Below are positions 9,450 to 18,751 of a DNA stretch of 64,000 bases, piece after piece. Within the stretch, counting starts at the first letter, position 1; each line of letters begins with the position of its first letter. The stretch is from positions 1-64,000 of the forward strand of contig NZ_SDWS01000013.1 of the NCBI RefSeq assembly GCF_004137245.1, given 5' to 3'. The notes below the pieces were generated by a model that saw only the letters and a list, made by a program, of their open reading frames with translations, did no database searches and had not been told where the DNA came from. Origin of the DNA: Nocardioides glacieisoli (GTDB lineage Bacteria > Actinomycetota > Actinomycetes > Propionibacteriales > Nocardioidaceae). The position numbers and the translations under genes were made by a program.

Positions 9450-10225
9450 GGTCGGTGTACCGCGCCGGCCTGGTCGACCCACCACACCTCGATTTGCGCC
9501 GCGGCCAGCGACCCGGCCGTCTCGGCGTGCAGGTCGCGGTAGCGCGGGAAATCAGGAAACGCGATGACGCTGCGCCACGTCGGCTCCTTGCCGCGCAGCC
9601 GCATCGCGGCCAGGACAGCTTGGGAGTACCAGTGGCCGGCCTGCGTGCTCGGGTTGGTGCGCTTGACCTCGTTGGCGCGCGCTGGGTCGGCGTAGCCGCG
9701 GCTGGGGAATCCCTTGACCTCGATGCCGACCGTCTGGTCGTCCCGGGAGGCGATCACGTCGATGCCGTGCTCCTTCGTCGCGGTGTTCGCCACCGACAGG
9801 ATCCGCCACCCGTCGGCCGCCAATGCCGTGACCAGGAATGCCTGAACGTTGGCCTCGGTGTGCCACTCCCCCGCCAGCTCCGCTGGCCGCTCCAGGTCCC
9901 GCGCGGGGGCCGCAACAGCCGGCTGCGTGACCGCGCGGCCTGCCGCCGGCGGCTCCGTGCGCGGCTCGACGTCGCCGGCGACCTCGTACCCGAGCGCCGC
10001 CAGGTGCCGCCGAGCGGTGTGAGAAATGAACTTCGCCCGAGGGACCCCGGTGGCAACCTCGAACGCCTGGATGACCGGGAACCAGGTGCCGCCGACCCTG
10101 ACAGCGTGCTTGCGTATCGCGTCGGGGGCAACGTCGGCCAGACGGCTCTCCACGTCGTCACGGGACAACTCGTGACGCTGCCCGTTCAGGGTGAACCGGA
10201 TCGATGCGGGGCCCTGACTCTCCAT
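9446..10225 (-). CDS. Mrr-like PD-(D/E)XK nuclease-fold protein
   Basis: A 259-residue protein. The N-terminal half holds a helical, possibly DNA-binding segment (KFISHTARRHLAALGYEV near 65-82) and a low-complexity Ala/Pro linker. The C-terminal half reads GEWHTEANVQAFLVTALAAD, then HGIDVIASRDDQTVGIEVKG: the D...EVK arrangement of the PD-(D/E)XK restriction-nuclease fold, with Asp near 164 and Glu-Val-Lys near 173-175. Such proteins often occur in actinobacterial integrative elements. Whether it is an active nuclease or a restriction-type guard is not shown. Confidence 0.7.
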   Translation of the reverse strand: MESQGPASIRFTLNGQRHELSRDDVESRLADVAPDAIRKHAVRVGGTWFPVIQAFEVATGVPRAKFISHTARRHLAALGYEVAGDVEPRTEPPAAGRAVTQPAVAAPARDLERPAELAGEWHTEANVQAFLVTALAADGWRILSVANTATKEHGIDVIASRDDQTVGIEVKGFPSRGYADPARANEVKRTNPSTQAGHWYSQAVLAAMRLRGKEPTWRSVIAFPDFPRYRDLHAETAGSLAAAQIEVWWVDQAGAVHRP

Positions 10226-10298
10226 GTCCAGAAACTACGGCAACCAACCGACTCAGCCGGGCGAGCTCGAGGCACACCCCGACCGAAGGGGTTCCGCC

Positions 10299-10437
10299 TC
10301 AGCTGGAGAGGTCCCGGCGCAGTCGGCGGTAGCAGGTGAGATGCCGCCACCGTCCGTGCTCGCGCGCGGTGTCCGCCTCGACCTCGACGATCACCGTGGG
10401 CTCGACTCGGGTGATCGCCACTGGCTCACCGACCCGA
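10299..10437 (-). pseudogene. C-terminal remnant of an ATP-dependent DNA ligase-like gene
   Basis: The minus strand reads RVEPTVIVEVEADTAREHG followed by RWRHLTCYRRLRRDLSS and a stop. IEPxLVVEVxAD...GRWRHxxRxxRLRxDL is the conserved extreme C terminus of bacterial ATP-dependent DNA ligases (LigD-ligase or LigC type). The nucleotidyltransferase and OB domains are not found upstream, where the frame soon turns into non-coding sequence, so this is a fragment only. Confidence 0.6.
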
Positions 10438-10627
10438 GTCGTGGTGCGACATTGGCGCCCGGCGCTGCAGCGACGTCGGTTCAACACTTCTAGTGGCTAC
10501 GCCTAACGGATGCGGCCCGCGACCGCGGGTACTGGGTCTCGCCCGGCTGTGCTTGACGCAGCCGATGCCCGCAGCCTCCCCATACCGTTTGTAAACCCCT
10601 TCGCCGTCATCAGTCCCGACGAGTGGG

Positions 10628-11187
10628 TCAGCGACATGCCGTCCACATCCCCGCACCGCGCTCCCGGGCCTGGTCTTCGATCTGCACGTGCACGGCGTGG
10701 CGCGAGACCGGGTCTGAGCTGTCCCGGGCCGCGGCGGCACCGGACCGGATCTGCGCCCGTCCGATGTCGCGCCCACCTGCCTCGACGTAGCGCAGCCAGC
10801 GCCCGTAGGTGTCGACGTCGTGCTGCGTCGGGTCGCTCACGAGCGTGACCTGCGTGCCGGCTGGCAGGACCTGCCTGAGCAGGCTCGTGGACGGGGCGCC
10901 GTAGCACTCCCCTGGCTTGCCCGGCTGCGGGATCTCGGGTGCGCTGATGCCGAGCAACCGCACTCGCACGTCCCGGCCGTTGGGAGTGGTGACCTTGACC
11001 GTGTCGCCGTCCAAGACGTAGGCGACGACGCCGGGCGTCCGCTTGCCGGCAGCCACGGGGTCCGTGCTCGCGCCCTCGAACAGGTCGCCGCTGACCCAAT
11101 GCCGCTGCCGATGCTCCGTACGCCGGCGAGGACCACCAGTGCCACGACCGCCAGCGACAGGAGCCGGACCGGCTTCGTCACCATCAT
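10628..11187 (-). pseudogene. Membrane-anchored thermonuclease (SNase) with a frameshift
   Basis: ATG at 11187 (overlapping the upstream stop) gives MMVTKPVRLLSLAVVALVVL, a signal anchor. One frame over, the sequence continues WVSGDLFEGAS, then the staphylococcal-nuclease core VLDGDTVKV, RLLGISAPEIPQ and YGRWLRYVEAGGRDIG, with active-site-type Asp and Arg residues, ending in GMWTACR. A one-base loss near 11093 separates the anchor from the nuclease. If the indel is an assembly error, this is a roughly 185-residue extracytoplasmic nuclease. SNase proteins are frequent in actinobacterial conjugative elements. Confidence 0.75.
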
Positions 11188-11931
11188 CGGCCCACTCCTC
11201 CCGTGGGTGGCGCAATCGGGCTCGACGATCCCGCTGCCAACGCCGCGGGGGTCGTGCCGGGTGCGGGCGGTTGCAGCGCCGGCCGATCCGTCGACGATGG
11301 CGGCCCGGGCGCGGCCGCGGACGCGGTGCCCAGTTTCTCCGCCCTCCCGTGGACCCTCTGGTCGTCCAGCAGCTCGAGGACGTCGCCCGCCCCCGAGTCG
11401 GCGTCCACGGAGAGCGCCCGGGCGTGCAGGCCGAGCCGCTCCGCGTCGAGGACGGCCCGCTTCTGCTCCCAGGCCGGCAGCACGCCGCTGGCCTTAAAGG
11501 CCTCTTGCTCGCGCACGTAGGCCTCCTGGCGTGGCGTGAGTGGCTGACCGGGAACGATCGGGCCACACCCGATCGCGTCCGCGCTCGCGACGAAGCGAGG
11601 GTAGGCGACTTGGTGGTCGCGCCACCTCGACCAACTGCTGACGGACCTCATCAGGCACCGCCCGCGCGACCGCTTCAACTTCTGGCCACGGGATCACCTC
11701 GACCGGGTTGTGCCAGCCGCCGTCGACGCCAAACCCGAGCCCGCGAGCCGCGCCGACGATCCGCTCCCCCGTCTCCGGGTCGTGGTGATTGGTGCCCGAC
11801 CAGCCGGCCTCCCGGGCGTGGGCGACCTCGGCAGGGTCGATCAGGATCGAGGTCAGCGCCCAGCCCGACCACGACCGCAGCAGCTCGTGCTGCCGCCGGC
11901 GGCCGGTCACGATGGTCGGCTGGCTCGCCAT
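11184..11931 (-). pseudogene. Unknown element protein, frameshifted
   Basis: The N-terminal part (ATG 11931, or GTG 11934) reads ASQPTIVTGRRRQHELLRSW, LTSILIDPAEVAHAREAGWS and so on, to DEVRQQLVEVAR. The adjacent frame then continues HQVAYPRFVASADAIGCGPI and LTPRQEAYVREQEAFKASG, ending in a Pro/Ala-rich tail. The two parts join near 11620 through a small indel. Start and stop both overlap neighbouring genes, which supports one ancestral gene of about 250 codons. I do not recognise the family. Confidence 0.55.
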
Positions 11932-12299
11932 CACGCCACCTCGACGTCGGCACCCTCACCAGTGATGCCGGCGTGGTCGTCGGAGTCGGTCTCGAGCTGA
12001 CGCAGTCGACGTACCGTCGCCTGGTCGAGTCCGGTCAGCTGAATGACGTCCTTGACCGCGAGCCGCTCCGCAACGAGCCGCTCGATCGCGGCCGCGGCCG
12101 CGATCTCCGCATCCGTGATCGCCTGCTCGGCCTGGGCGCGTTCCTCCCAGGCGACCTCGACGTCGACCGACGCCTCGTCGATGCGCCGCTCCCGCGCCAG
12201 CTGATCCGGATCCAGCTTCAGCCGACGCTCCCGCGCCGCCTTCAGTCGGGCATCCCGAGCCCGGTCCCGACCTGCCTGTGCCTGTGCCGCCTTCCCCAT
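11931..12299 (-). CDS. Coiled-coil protein with C-terminal HTH
   Basis: A 122-residue protein with a strongly charged N-terminal Arg/Lys-rich segment (residues 1-40), an Ala/Glu-rich predicted coiled coil (about 45-80), and a short helix-turn-helix-like stretch AVKDVIQLTGLDQATVRRLR at about 81-100. It lies head-to-head with the relaxase gene across a 253-bp intergenic region and overlaps the next minus-strand gene. That position suggests a DNA-binding accessory or regulator of transfer, which is inference; no named family is recognised. Confidence 0.6.
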   Translation of the reverse strand: MGKAAQAQAGRDRARDARLKAARERRLKLDPDQLARERRIDEASVDVEVAWEERAQAEQAITDAEIAAAAAIERLVAERLAVKDVIQLTGLDQATVRRLRQLETDSDDHAGITGEGADVEVA

Positions 12300-12552
12300 C
12301 GGGGATCACCTCTTCCTTGATCGTCACGTCACGGACATCCACCGCGACCCCTTCGCAAACGAGAAGCAACCTCGACCGACCCGGATCGGACACCTCGAGC
12401 TCACCGAATTTCCAAACACCACGAACCCAGCACCGACACTCGACTTTTCACATTTCCGAACTCACCAGATCCCTCGCACCCCATGCACTGTCGGAAATTG
12501 GTGCCGGGCAGGTGTCCGAAACCGGGTCGCCGTGGTTGCTTCTCCAGGCGTG
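12300..12552. promoter_or_regulatory. Divergent intergenic region upstream of the relaxase (candidate oriT/promoters)
   Basis: This gap separates a divergent accessory gene from the relaxase gene. It contains an 8-bp perfect inverted repeat, ATTTCCGA (12452-12459) and TCGGAAAT (12491-12498), and a further TCCGAAAC at 12513-12520. The local base composition is lower in GC than the flanks. Transfer origins are often located directly upstream of the relaxase gene, so this is a candidate; there is no proof. Confidence 0.35.
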
Positions 12553-15500
12553 ATGGGTGTGCACAAGCTGACCGCGGGAGACGGGTACACATACCTGACC
12601 CGTCAGGTCGCCGTGCACGATGCCACCGACCGCGGCCATGCGGGACTGGCCGACTACTACGCCGAGAAGGGCGAGTCACCGGGCCGTTGGTTCGGTGCGG
12701 GGCTCGGTGCGCTTGACCTCGAGGCGGGCTCGCAGGTCACCGAGGCCCACATGCGGAACCTGTTCGGCGAGGGTCGCCACCCGGACGCGGAGCGGCTGGA
12801 GAACGCCGCCCTGGACGCAGGCAAGAGCATCGAGAATGCCAAGAAGGCCTCCCAGCTCGGCCGTGTGTTCGCCCGGTACCTGGGCAACCAACCGGAGTTC
12901 ATCCAGGAGACCGCCAAACGCTACGTCGCCTACAACCTGGCCCGCGGTGAGCACTGGAAGACCCCGGTGCCGGCCGACGTGCGGGCGAAGATCCGCACCG
13001 AGCTGGGCAACGAGCACTTCCTCCGCGAGCACGGGCGGGCACCGATCGACGACCGTGAGCGCGGCTCCTTCATGGCCAAGGCCACCCGCCAGCAGACCAC
13101 CGCGGTGGCCGGATACGACCTCACCTTCGCCCCGGTGAAGTCCGTCTCGACGCTGTGGGCGCTGGCCGATCGCGACGTCGCCAAGGAGATCGAGGCCGCC
13201 CATCACTCGGCAGTCGAGGCCACGCTGTCGTGGCTGGAGAAGGAGGTGTTGTTCACGCGCCGCGGCCGCGGCGGCCTCCAGCAGGTCAAGGCGAAGGGCC
13301 TTATCGCGGGCATGTTCACCCACCGCGACGCACGCTCTTCCGATCCGCACCTGCACACCCACGTCGCGGTCAGCAACAAGGTCCAGGACGAGACCGGCCG
13401 CTGGCTCGCGGTCGACGGACGGGTGCTCTACAAGGCCAACGTCACCCTCGCGGAGATGTACAACACACTCATCGAGTCCGAGCTCATCGCCCGGCTGGGA
13501 GTGCGTTTCGAGAACCGCAGGAGCGGTTTGGACAAGGGTGTTGACAAGCGGCCGGTGCGCGAGATCGTCGGCGTCGACGAGCGGCTGGCCAAGACCTGGT
13601 CCAAGCGGCACCGCGCCATCGAGGCCCGCCGCCGCGAGCTGGCGGCCGCCTTCCAGACCGAGCACGGTCGGCCGCCGACCGAAGGTGAGGCCGTCACCCT
13701 CGCGGAGAAGGCGTGGGACCAGACCCGGCAGGCCAAGCACGCACCCCGTGCCGAGGCCGATCAGCGGGCCGCGTGGCTGGCCGAGGCGGCCGCGATCATT
13801 GGTGGTGAGCAGGCCGTCCGGGACATGGTCGAGGACTGTCTCGGCCACCGCCCGGCCGCCCAGGATGTCACCGACGAGTGGGTCGTCGAGACCGCGCAGC
13901 GTGTCGTCGCGCGGGTCGCCGAGGACCGTGCGACCTGGCAGGTCTGGCACCTGCGCGCGGAGGCGCAGCGCCAGGCCCGCGCCCACGGCGTCCGGCTGCC
14001 CGACCTCGATGCCGCCGTCGACCGCGTGGTGGCCACCGCGATCGGCGAGCACTCCATCGCATTCAACGACCCTGACCCGCTCACCCACGCGACTACTGCG
14101 GCCACCCACGACGTGGCGATCCCCGCTCCCATGCAGCGCACCGAACGCGGGGGCGACGGTGAGGAGATCGTCAGCGTGTACAGCCTCGCCGGTGCCCGCC
14201 GGTACACCTCCCAGGCCGTGATCGACGCCGAACGGCGCATCGTCGAGTCCGCCCGACGCACCGGCGCTCGCACCATCAGCGAGGTACGCGTCGGCATCGC
14301 GATCGCCGAAGCCGCCGCCAACGATCTCCAGCTCAACGCCGCCCAGCAGTCCCTGGTCCGCGAGATGGCTACCAGCGGGCGCGCCGTCCAGCTCGCTCTC
14401 GCGCCCGCCGGTACCGGCAAGACCACTGCCATGCAGGTCCTCACCCGCGCCTGGCAGGACTCCGGCGGAACCGTCATCGGCCTCGCTCCGTCCGCGGTCG
14501 CGGCGCAAGAACTCGGTGCCTCGATCAATCCCGAAGCCGGTGACGCCGGTGCCGCGGCGAAGGCCAAGGGGCTCTTGAACGGGCCGTGGCGCCCGGGTCG
14601 GAAGAAGGTTCGCGCCGACACGCTGGCCAAGCTCGTGTGGCACGCCAACAACGGTGGAGCACCGACGTGGATGGAGAAGATCGGCCCCAAGACCCTGGTC
14701 CTGATCGACGAGGCGGGCATGGCCGCGACCACCGATCTGGCGGCTGCGATCGACTACGTCACCTCCCGCGGCGCCCAGGTGCGGCTCGTGGGCGACGACC
14801 GACAGCTCGCGTCGGTCGCCGCCGGCGGCGTCCTGCGCGACATCGTCCACCAGATCGGCGCCGTTACCCTCGGCGAAGTGCACCGCTTCCGCAACCGAGA
14901 CGGCAGCCTCAATCACGCCGAAGCGGCCGCCACCCTTGCGCTGCGCGACGGCGACCCGTCGGCGATCGCGTTCTACGCCGACCGGGGCCGCATCCATGTC
15001 GGCGACCTCGGTGCCTGTGCCGACCAGGCCTACGCCGCGTGGTCCGCCGACCGTACCGACGGCACTGACTCAGTCCTGATCGCGCCAACCCGCGACATCG
15101 TGGCCGAGCTCAACACCCGCGCCCGCAACGACCGCCTCGCCGCCCTCGACGAGAAGGAGATCGGACCTGTCTTGACGCTGGCCGACGGCACCAAGGTGTC
15201 CGAGGGTGACCGGATCATCACCCGTGAGAACGATCGCCGCCTACCCATCAGCCGCACCAACTGGGTCAAGAACGGCGACCGCTGGCACGTCAGGTGCGTC
15301 AACGCCGACGGCTCCCTGAGCGTGGTCCACGACCAGCTCGGCAAGACCATCACCCTGCCCGCCGACTACGTCTCCAGGACCGTCCAGCTCGGGTACGCCA
15401 CCACCGTTCACGGCGCGCAGGGCATCACCACCGGCACCTGCCACGTCGTCCTCACCGGTGACGAAGACCGCAACGTGCTCTACGTCGCGCTGTCGCGTGG

Positions 15501-18477
15501 CAAGTTCGCCAACCACCTCTACCTCAACGTCGCCAGCGACGGCGACCCGCACAACCTGATCAGGCCTGAGGCACTGATCCCGCCGACCGCACTCGACCGG
15601 ATCGCCGAGATGCTGCGCCGCGACGGCTCGCCGGTCTCCGCGACCACCACGCTGCGCGAGCAGACCAACCCGCACCAGCTGCTCGGCGTCATGGCGGCCC
15701 GCTATCACGACGCCGTCACCGCCGGCGCCGAGAACCTCATCGGTCCGGTCGGCATGGACAAGATCGACGCGCACGCCGAAACACTCCTCACGGGACTCAC
15801 CGAGGCCCCAGCCTGGCCGACGTTGCGCTCCCATCTCGCCCTCATCGCGCTCGACGAGCACAGCCCCTTGAAGCTGTTGACCGCCGCCGTGGGTGTCGGG
15901 TCGCTGGCCGATGCACGCGACCCCGCGGCCGTGCTCGACGCCCGCATCGACGACCTCGTCGCCGAACTCACCGCGGCCCGGCCACACGATCCGGACGCTC
16001 CCCCGCCCGCTGACGGGCCGCTGGCGTGGCTGCCCGGCATCGCCGCCCGGCTGGCCGAGGCCCACGACTGGGGGCCGTTCGCGGCCGCCTACCACCAGCT
16101 CGTGCGAGAGCAGATCGACGCCGTACGCGAAGCGGCTCGGGGGTGGACCGGCGCCACCGCACCCGTGTGGGCGCAGCCTTTCCTCGAGGACGAGGACGCC
16201 GACCTGCGGGCCGATCTCGCCGTGTGGCGGGCAGCCGCCCGGACTGACGAGAACGACCTGCGCCCCACCGGCGACCACACCATCGGCGCTCCGGGCGCCT
16301 ACCAGGCCAAGCTCAACCGGGCCGTCCGCTCGGCACGTCCCAGCTACCCCTTCTCCCAGCGCACCTGGTACCAGGTGCTGCCCGAGATCGTCCGCGCCGA
16401 CCCGTGGATCACGCCGCTGTGCCAGCGACTCGCCCGGCTCGAGCGCGCAGGACTGCCCGTGACGGACTACATCAAGCAAGTACTCGCCACCGATCCCTCG
16501 CTCTCGGGCGGCCAGTCCGCCACCGACGCGGACACGTCCTCAGCCGCGCGGCCGCTGCCCGACGAGCAGCAGGCAGCCGCGCTGTGGTGGCGTCTCGTTC
16601 CGCACCTCGGGCCGGCTGCACTCGGCGCTGACGAGCACTCCGCGAACCTGCTGCAGCCCATCTGGCGCAGCGCGCTGGCCGAACTCGTCGGCACCACCAA
16701 GGCCGAGTACCTGCAGAAGGCGCCCGCGTGGCCCGCGCTCGTGGCGGCGGTTGACGAGGCCTGCGAGCACCACAGTTGGAGTCCGACCGAGATCCTTGCC
16801 AGCGCACTCGCCGGCGTCCCGCAAGACGGATCCGTGAGCGGTGTCGAGGTCGCCGACGCGCTCGTGCTGCGCATCGCCATGCTCACCGACCAGCCGACAG
16901 AACCGCGCGTCCATGGTGACGAACCAGCGCCATACAGCTACGCCGACGTTCCCCAGGACCCGGACCTGCTGCCGCCCGAGGACGCCGACGAGTTCTTGGC
17001 CGCCTTCTACCGAGACCAGGCCGACGACACCAACGTCCCCCTCGCCCACTCCCCCACTCCGGACGACTACGACACCCTCGCGGCCGAGCCGGTCGCCTGG
17101 GAGCCGGACCTCGCCGAGCAGGAGCCAGCGCCGTACGACGATGGCGCGGCCGCTCACTACCCGTATGTCGAGGACCCGTACGCGACCCCCCTGCCGTGGG
17201 CACAGGCCGCCGAGGTCACCGCCGAGCACGCCTTCCCAGACCCGAACCAGATCCCGGCCGAGCGGATCCACGAACTCAACCAGCAGGCACTGGCCTACTT
17301 CGAGTCCTGCTACCCGCGCTCGTGGGCACCGGCCTATGTCCGCGAGCGGCTGGGGACCGACCTCGCCGACCACCCCACCTACGCCGTCGGGTACGCACCC
17401 GGAGGTGGCCGCAGCTTGATGCGGCACCTCACCGAGCAGGGCGCCACCCTCGACGAGCTCGACCAGGCCGGCCTCGTCTCCCAGCGTGAACGCAACGACG
17501 GCACGACGTACTACCGCGACTTCTTCCGCGACCGACTCATCATGCCCATCCGCGACCCCCAAGGCCCGAGCGGGCAGGCGATCCTGGGCTTCGTCGGCCG
17601 CCGCAACCCCAACAAGACCGACGACGACTACGCCGGACCGAAGTACCTCAACACCCGCACCACTCCGGTCTTCACCAAGGGCGAGGCACTCTTCGGGTAC
17701 GCCGAAGCCCGCGAACCTCTCACCGACGGCGCGCTCCCGGTCATCGTCGAGGGCCCCATCGACGCGTTGGCCATCACCCTGGGCAGCAACGGCACCGCCG
17801 TCGGCATCGCCCCGATGGGAACCGCGCTCACCGTCAACCAGATCAGGCTGCTCCGCTCCCACATCGACATGGTCGACGGGCGCGACCGCATCGCCGTGGC
17901 CACCGACTCCGACCCGGCCGGCTGGAAGTCGGCGCAGAAGGCCTTCTGGCACCTGGCCGCCGCGGACCTCGACCCCACCCATCTCGACCTGCCCGACGGC
18001 CTGGACCCGGCCAAGCTGTTCGAGACCCAGGGTGCCGATGCGATCACCGCCGCCATCGAGAATCGGTCCCCGCTCGGAGACGCGATGATCGACCACCTGC
18101 TGCGCACCGCAGGGCACTGGTCCGAGACCGATGTTCGCCAGAAGCTCATCCACCAGGCCGCGCGCATCCTCGGATCCCGCGGCTCCGAACGCTGGCTCGA
18201 CGGCTTCGAGCGTCTCCGCCAGAAGCTGCACCTCGCGCCCGGCATCCTCGAACACCAGACCGTCACCGAGAGCACGGAGCGCGACCACAACCGCCCGGCG
18301 TACGCCCAGGCTCGCATCGATGAGATCAACGCCGAAGAGCGCATGAAGACAGCCAAGGTCGATCCTCAGTCCCGGCGCCGGGCAGCCGGGCAGCGACTCG
18401 CAGCGACAACCACCTCGCTCCGGGCCGGGCACGACGTGCCGCCAACAGGGCCCGATCACGCGGGTCCCGCCCGGTGA
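12553..18477 (+). CDS. MOBF-type relaxase-helicase fused to a Toprim primase-like domain
   Basis: A protein of about 1974 residues, starting at ATG 12553 (MGVHKLTAGDGY, the usual N terminus of TrwC-like relaxases). Residues about 1-300 form the TrwC relaxase with a metal-binding cluster HRDARSSDPHLHTHVAV near 257-273. A RecD/TraI-type superfamily 1 helicase follows, with Walker A APAGTGKT near 617-624, LVLIDEAGM and TVHGAQGITTGTC. After an acidic linker (about 1470-1570) the C terminus resembles the DnaG primase N-terminal and Toprim regions: VIVEGPIDALAI near 1730 and ATDSDPAGW near 1782. It would nick and unwind element DNA and perhaps prime the strand in the recipient. The Toprim extension is unusual. 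Confidence 0.9.
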   Translation: MGVHKLTAGDGYTYLTRQVAVHDATDRGHAGLADYYAEKGESPGRWFGAGLGALDLEAGSQVTEAHMRNLFGEGRHPDAERLENAALDAGKSIENAKKASQLGRVFARYLGNQPEFIQETAKRYVAYNLARGEHWKTPVPADVRAKIRTELGNEHFLREHGRAPIDDRERGSFMAKATRQQTTAVAGYDLTFAPVKSVSTLWALADRDVAKEIEAAHHSAVEATLSWLEKEVLFTRRGRGGLQQVKAKGLIAGMFTHRDARSSDPHLHTHVAVSNKVQDETGRWLAVDGRVLYKANVTLAEMYNTLIESELIARLGVRFENRRSGLDKGVDKRPVREIVGVDERLAKTWSKRHRAIEARRRELAAAFQTEHGRPPTEGEAVTLAEKAWDQTRQAKHAPRAEADQRAAWLAEAAAIIGGEQAVRDMVEDCLGHRPAAQDVTDEWVVETAQRVVARVAEDRATWQVWHLRAEAQRQARAHGVRLPDLDAAVDRVVATAIGEHSIAFNDPDPLTHATTAATHDVAIPAPMQRTERGGDGEEIVSVYSLAGARRYTSQAVIDAERRIVESARRTGARTISEVRVGIAIAEAAANDLQLNAAQQSLVREMATSGRAVQLALAPAGTGKTTAMQVLTRAWQDSGGTVIGLAPSAVAAQELGASINPEAGDAGAAAKAKGLLNGPWRPGRKKVRADTLAKLVWHANNGGAPTWMEKIGPKTLVLIDEAGMAATTDLAAAIDYVTSRGAQVRLVGDDRQLASVAAGGVLRDIVHQIGAVTLGEVHRFRNRDGSLNHAEAAATLALRDGDPSAIAFYADRGRIHVGDLGACADQAYAAWSADRTDGTDSVLIAPTRDIVAELNTRARNDRLAALDEKEIGPVLTLADGTKVSEGDRIITRENDRRLPISRTNWVKNGDRWHVRCVNADGSLSVVHDQLGKTITLPADYVSRTVQLGYATTVHGAQGITTGTCHVVLTGDEDRNVLYVALSRGKFANHLYLNVASDGDPHNLIRPEALIPPTALDRIAEMLRRDGSPVSATTTLREQTNPHQLLGVMAARYHDAVTAGAENLIGPVGMDKIDAHAETLLTGLTEAPAWPTLRSHLALIALDEHSPLKLLTAAVGVGSLADARDPAAVLDARIDDLVAELTAARPHDPDAPPPADGPLAWLPGIAARLAEAHDWGPFAAAYHQLVREQIDAVREAARGWTGATAPVWAQPFLEDEDADLRADLAVWRAAARTDENDLRPTGDHTIGAPGAYQAKLNRAVRSARPSYPFSQRTWYQVLPEIVRADPWITPLCQRLARLERAGLPVTDYIKQVLATDPSLSGGQSATDADTSSAARPLPDEQQAAALWWRLVPHLGPAALGADEHSANLLQPIWRSALAELVGTTKAEYLQKAPAWPALVAAVDEACEHHSWSPTEILASALAGVPQDGSVSGVEVADALVLRIAMLTDQPTEPRVHGDEPAPYSYADVPQDPDLLPPEDADEFLAAFYRDQADDTNVPLAHSPTPDDYDTLAAEPVAWEPDLAEQEPAPYDDGAAAHYPYVEDPYATPLPWAQAAEVTAEHAFPDPNQIPAERIHELNQQALAYFESCYPRSWAPAYVRERLGTDLADHPTYAVGYAPGGGRSLMRHLTEQGATLDELDQAGLVSQRERNDGTTYYRDFFRDRLIMPIRDPQGPSGQAILGFVGRRNPNKTDDDYAGPKYLNTRTTPVFTKGEALFGYAEAREPLTDGALPVIVEGPIDALAITLGSNGTAVGIAPMGTALTVNQIRLLRSHIDMVDGRDRIAVATDSDPAGWKSAQKAFWHLAAADLDPTHLDLPDGLDPAKLFETQGADAITAAIENRSPLGDAMIDHLLRTAGHWSETDVRQKLIHQAARILGSRGSERWLDGFERLRQKLHLAPGILEHQTVTESTERDHNRPAYAQARIDEINAEERMKTAKVDPQSRRRAAGQRLAATTTSLRAGHDVPPTGPDHAGPAR

Positions 18478-18751
18478 GAGCACCTCGCTCAGAATCGCTC
18501 TGAACGAACTTGGGGCAACGAATGGTCGCTCAGGGCCTGAATCTGCCCTCGAACCTTCGCCAGGAAGCGTTCTGGGGGAACTGCGAGCGCATCTCGGCCA
18601 CCGACTCACCAGCGACTGACTGACGGCAGGTCGAGGGGTGTTGTCGAGATGCAGTGAACATTGACTTTGTCTACGACAAGTCCACCTTTTTGGGTTATGT
18701 CAGGGTGATCGGGACCTGTGGGCGGCGACGTCGCGGCTGTCGCTGTGGTCG
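18478..18751. other. Intergenic region between convergent genes
   Basis: No gene is seen. An AT-richer patch lies at 18655-18705 (with TTGACTTTGTC and a run of T). No strong terminator hairpin was recognised. It may contain insertion-sequence debris, but no inverted repeat or transposase reading frame supports that. Confidence 0.3.

Noticed and set aside
12676..14997. 773-codon open frame on the minus strand
   Set aside because: It lies antisense to the relaxase gene, which has strong motifs and high-GC third positions; the minus frame is Gly/Arg/Val-rich without domains.
16540..18609. 689-codon minus-strand open frame
   Set aside because: Antisense shadow of the relaxase C-terminal half; no family motif and wrong codon bias.
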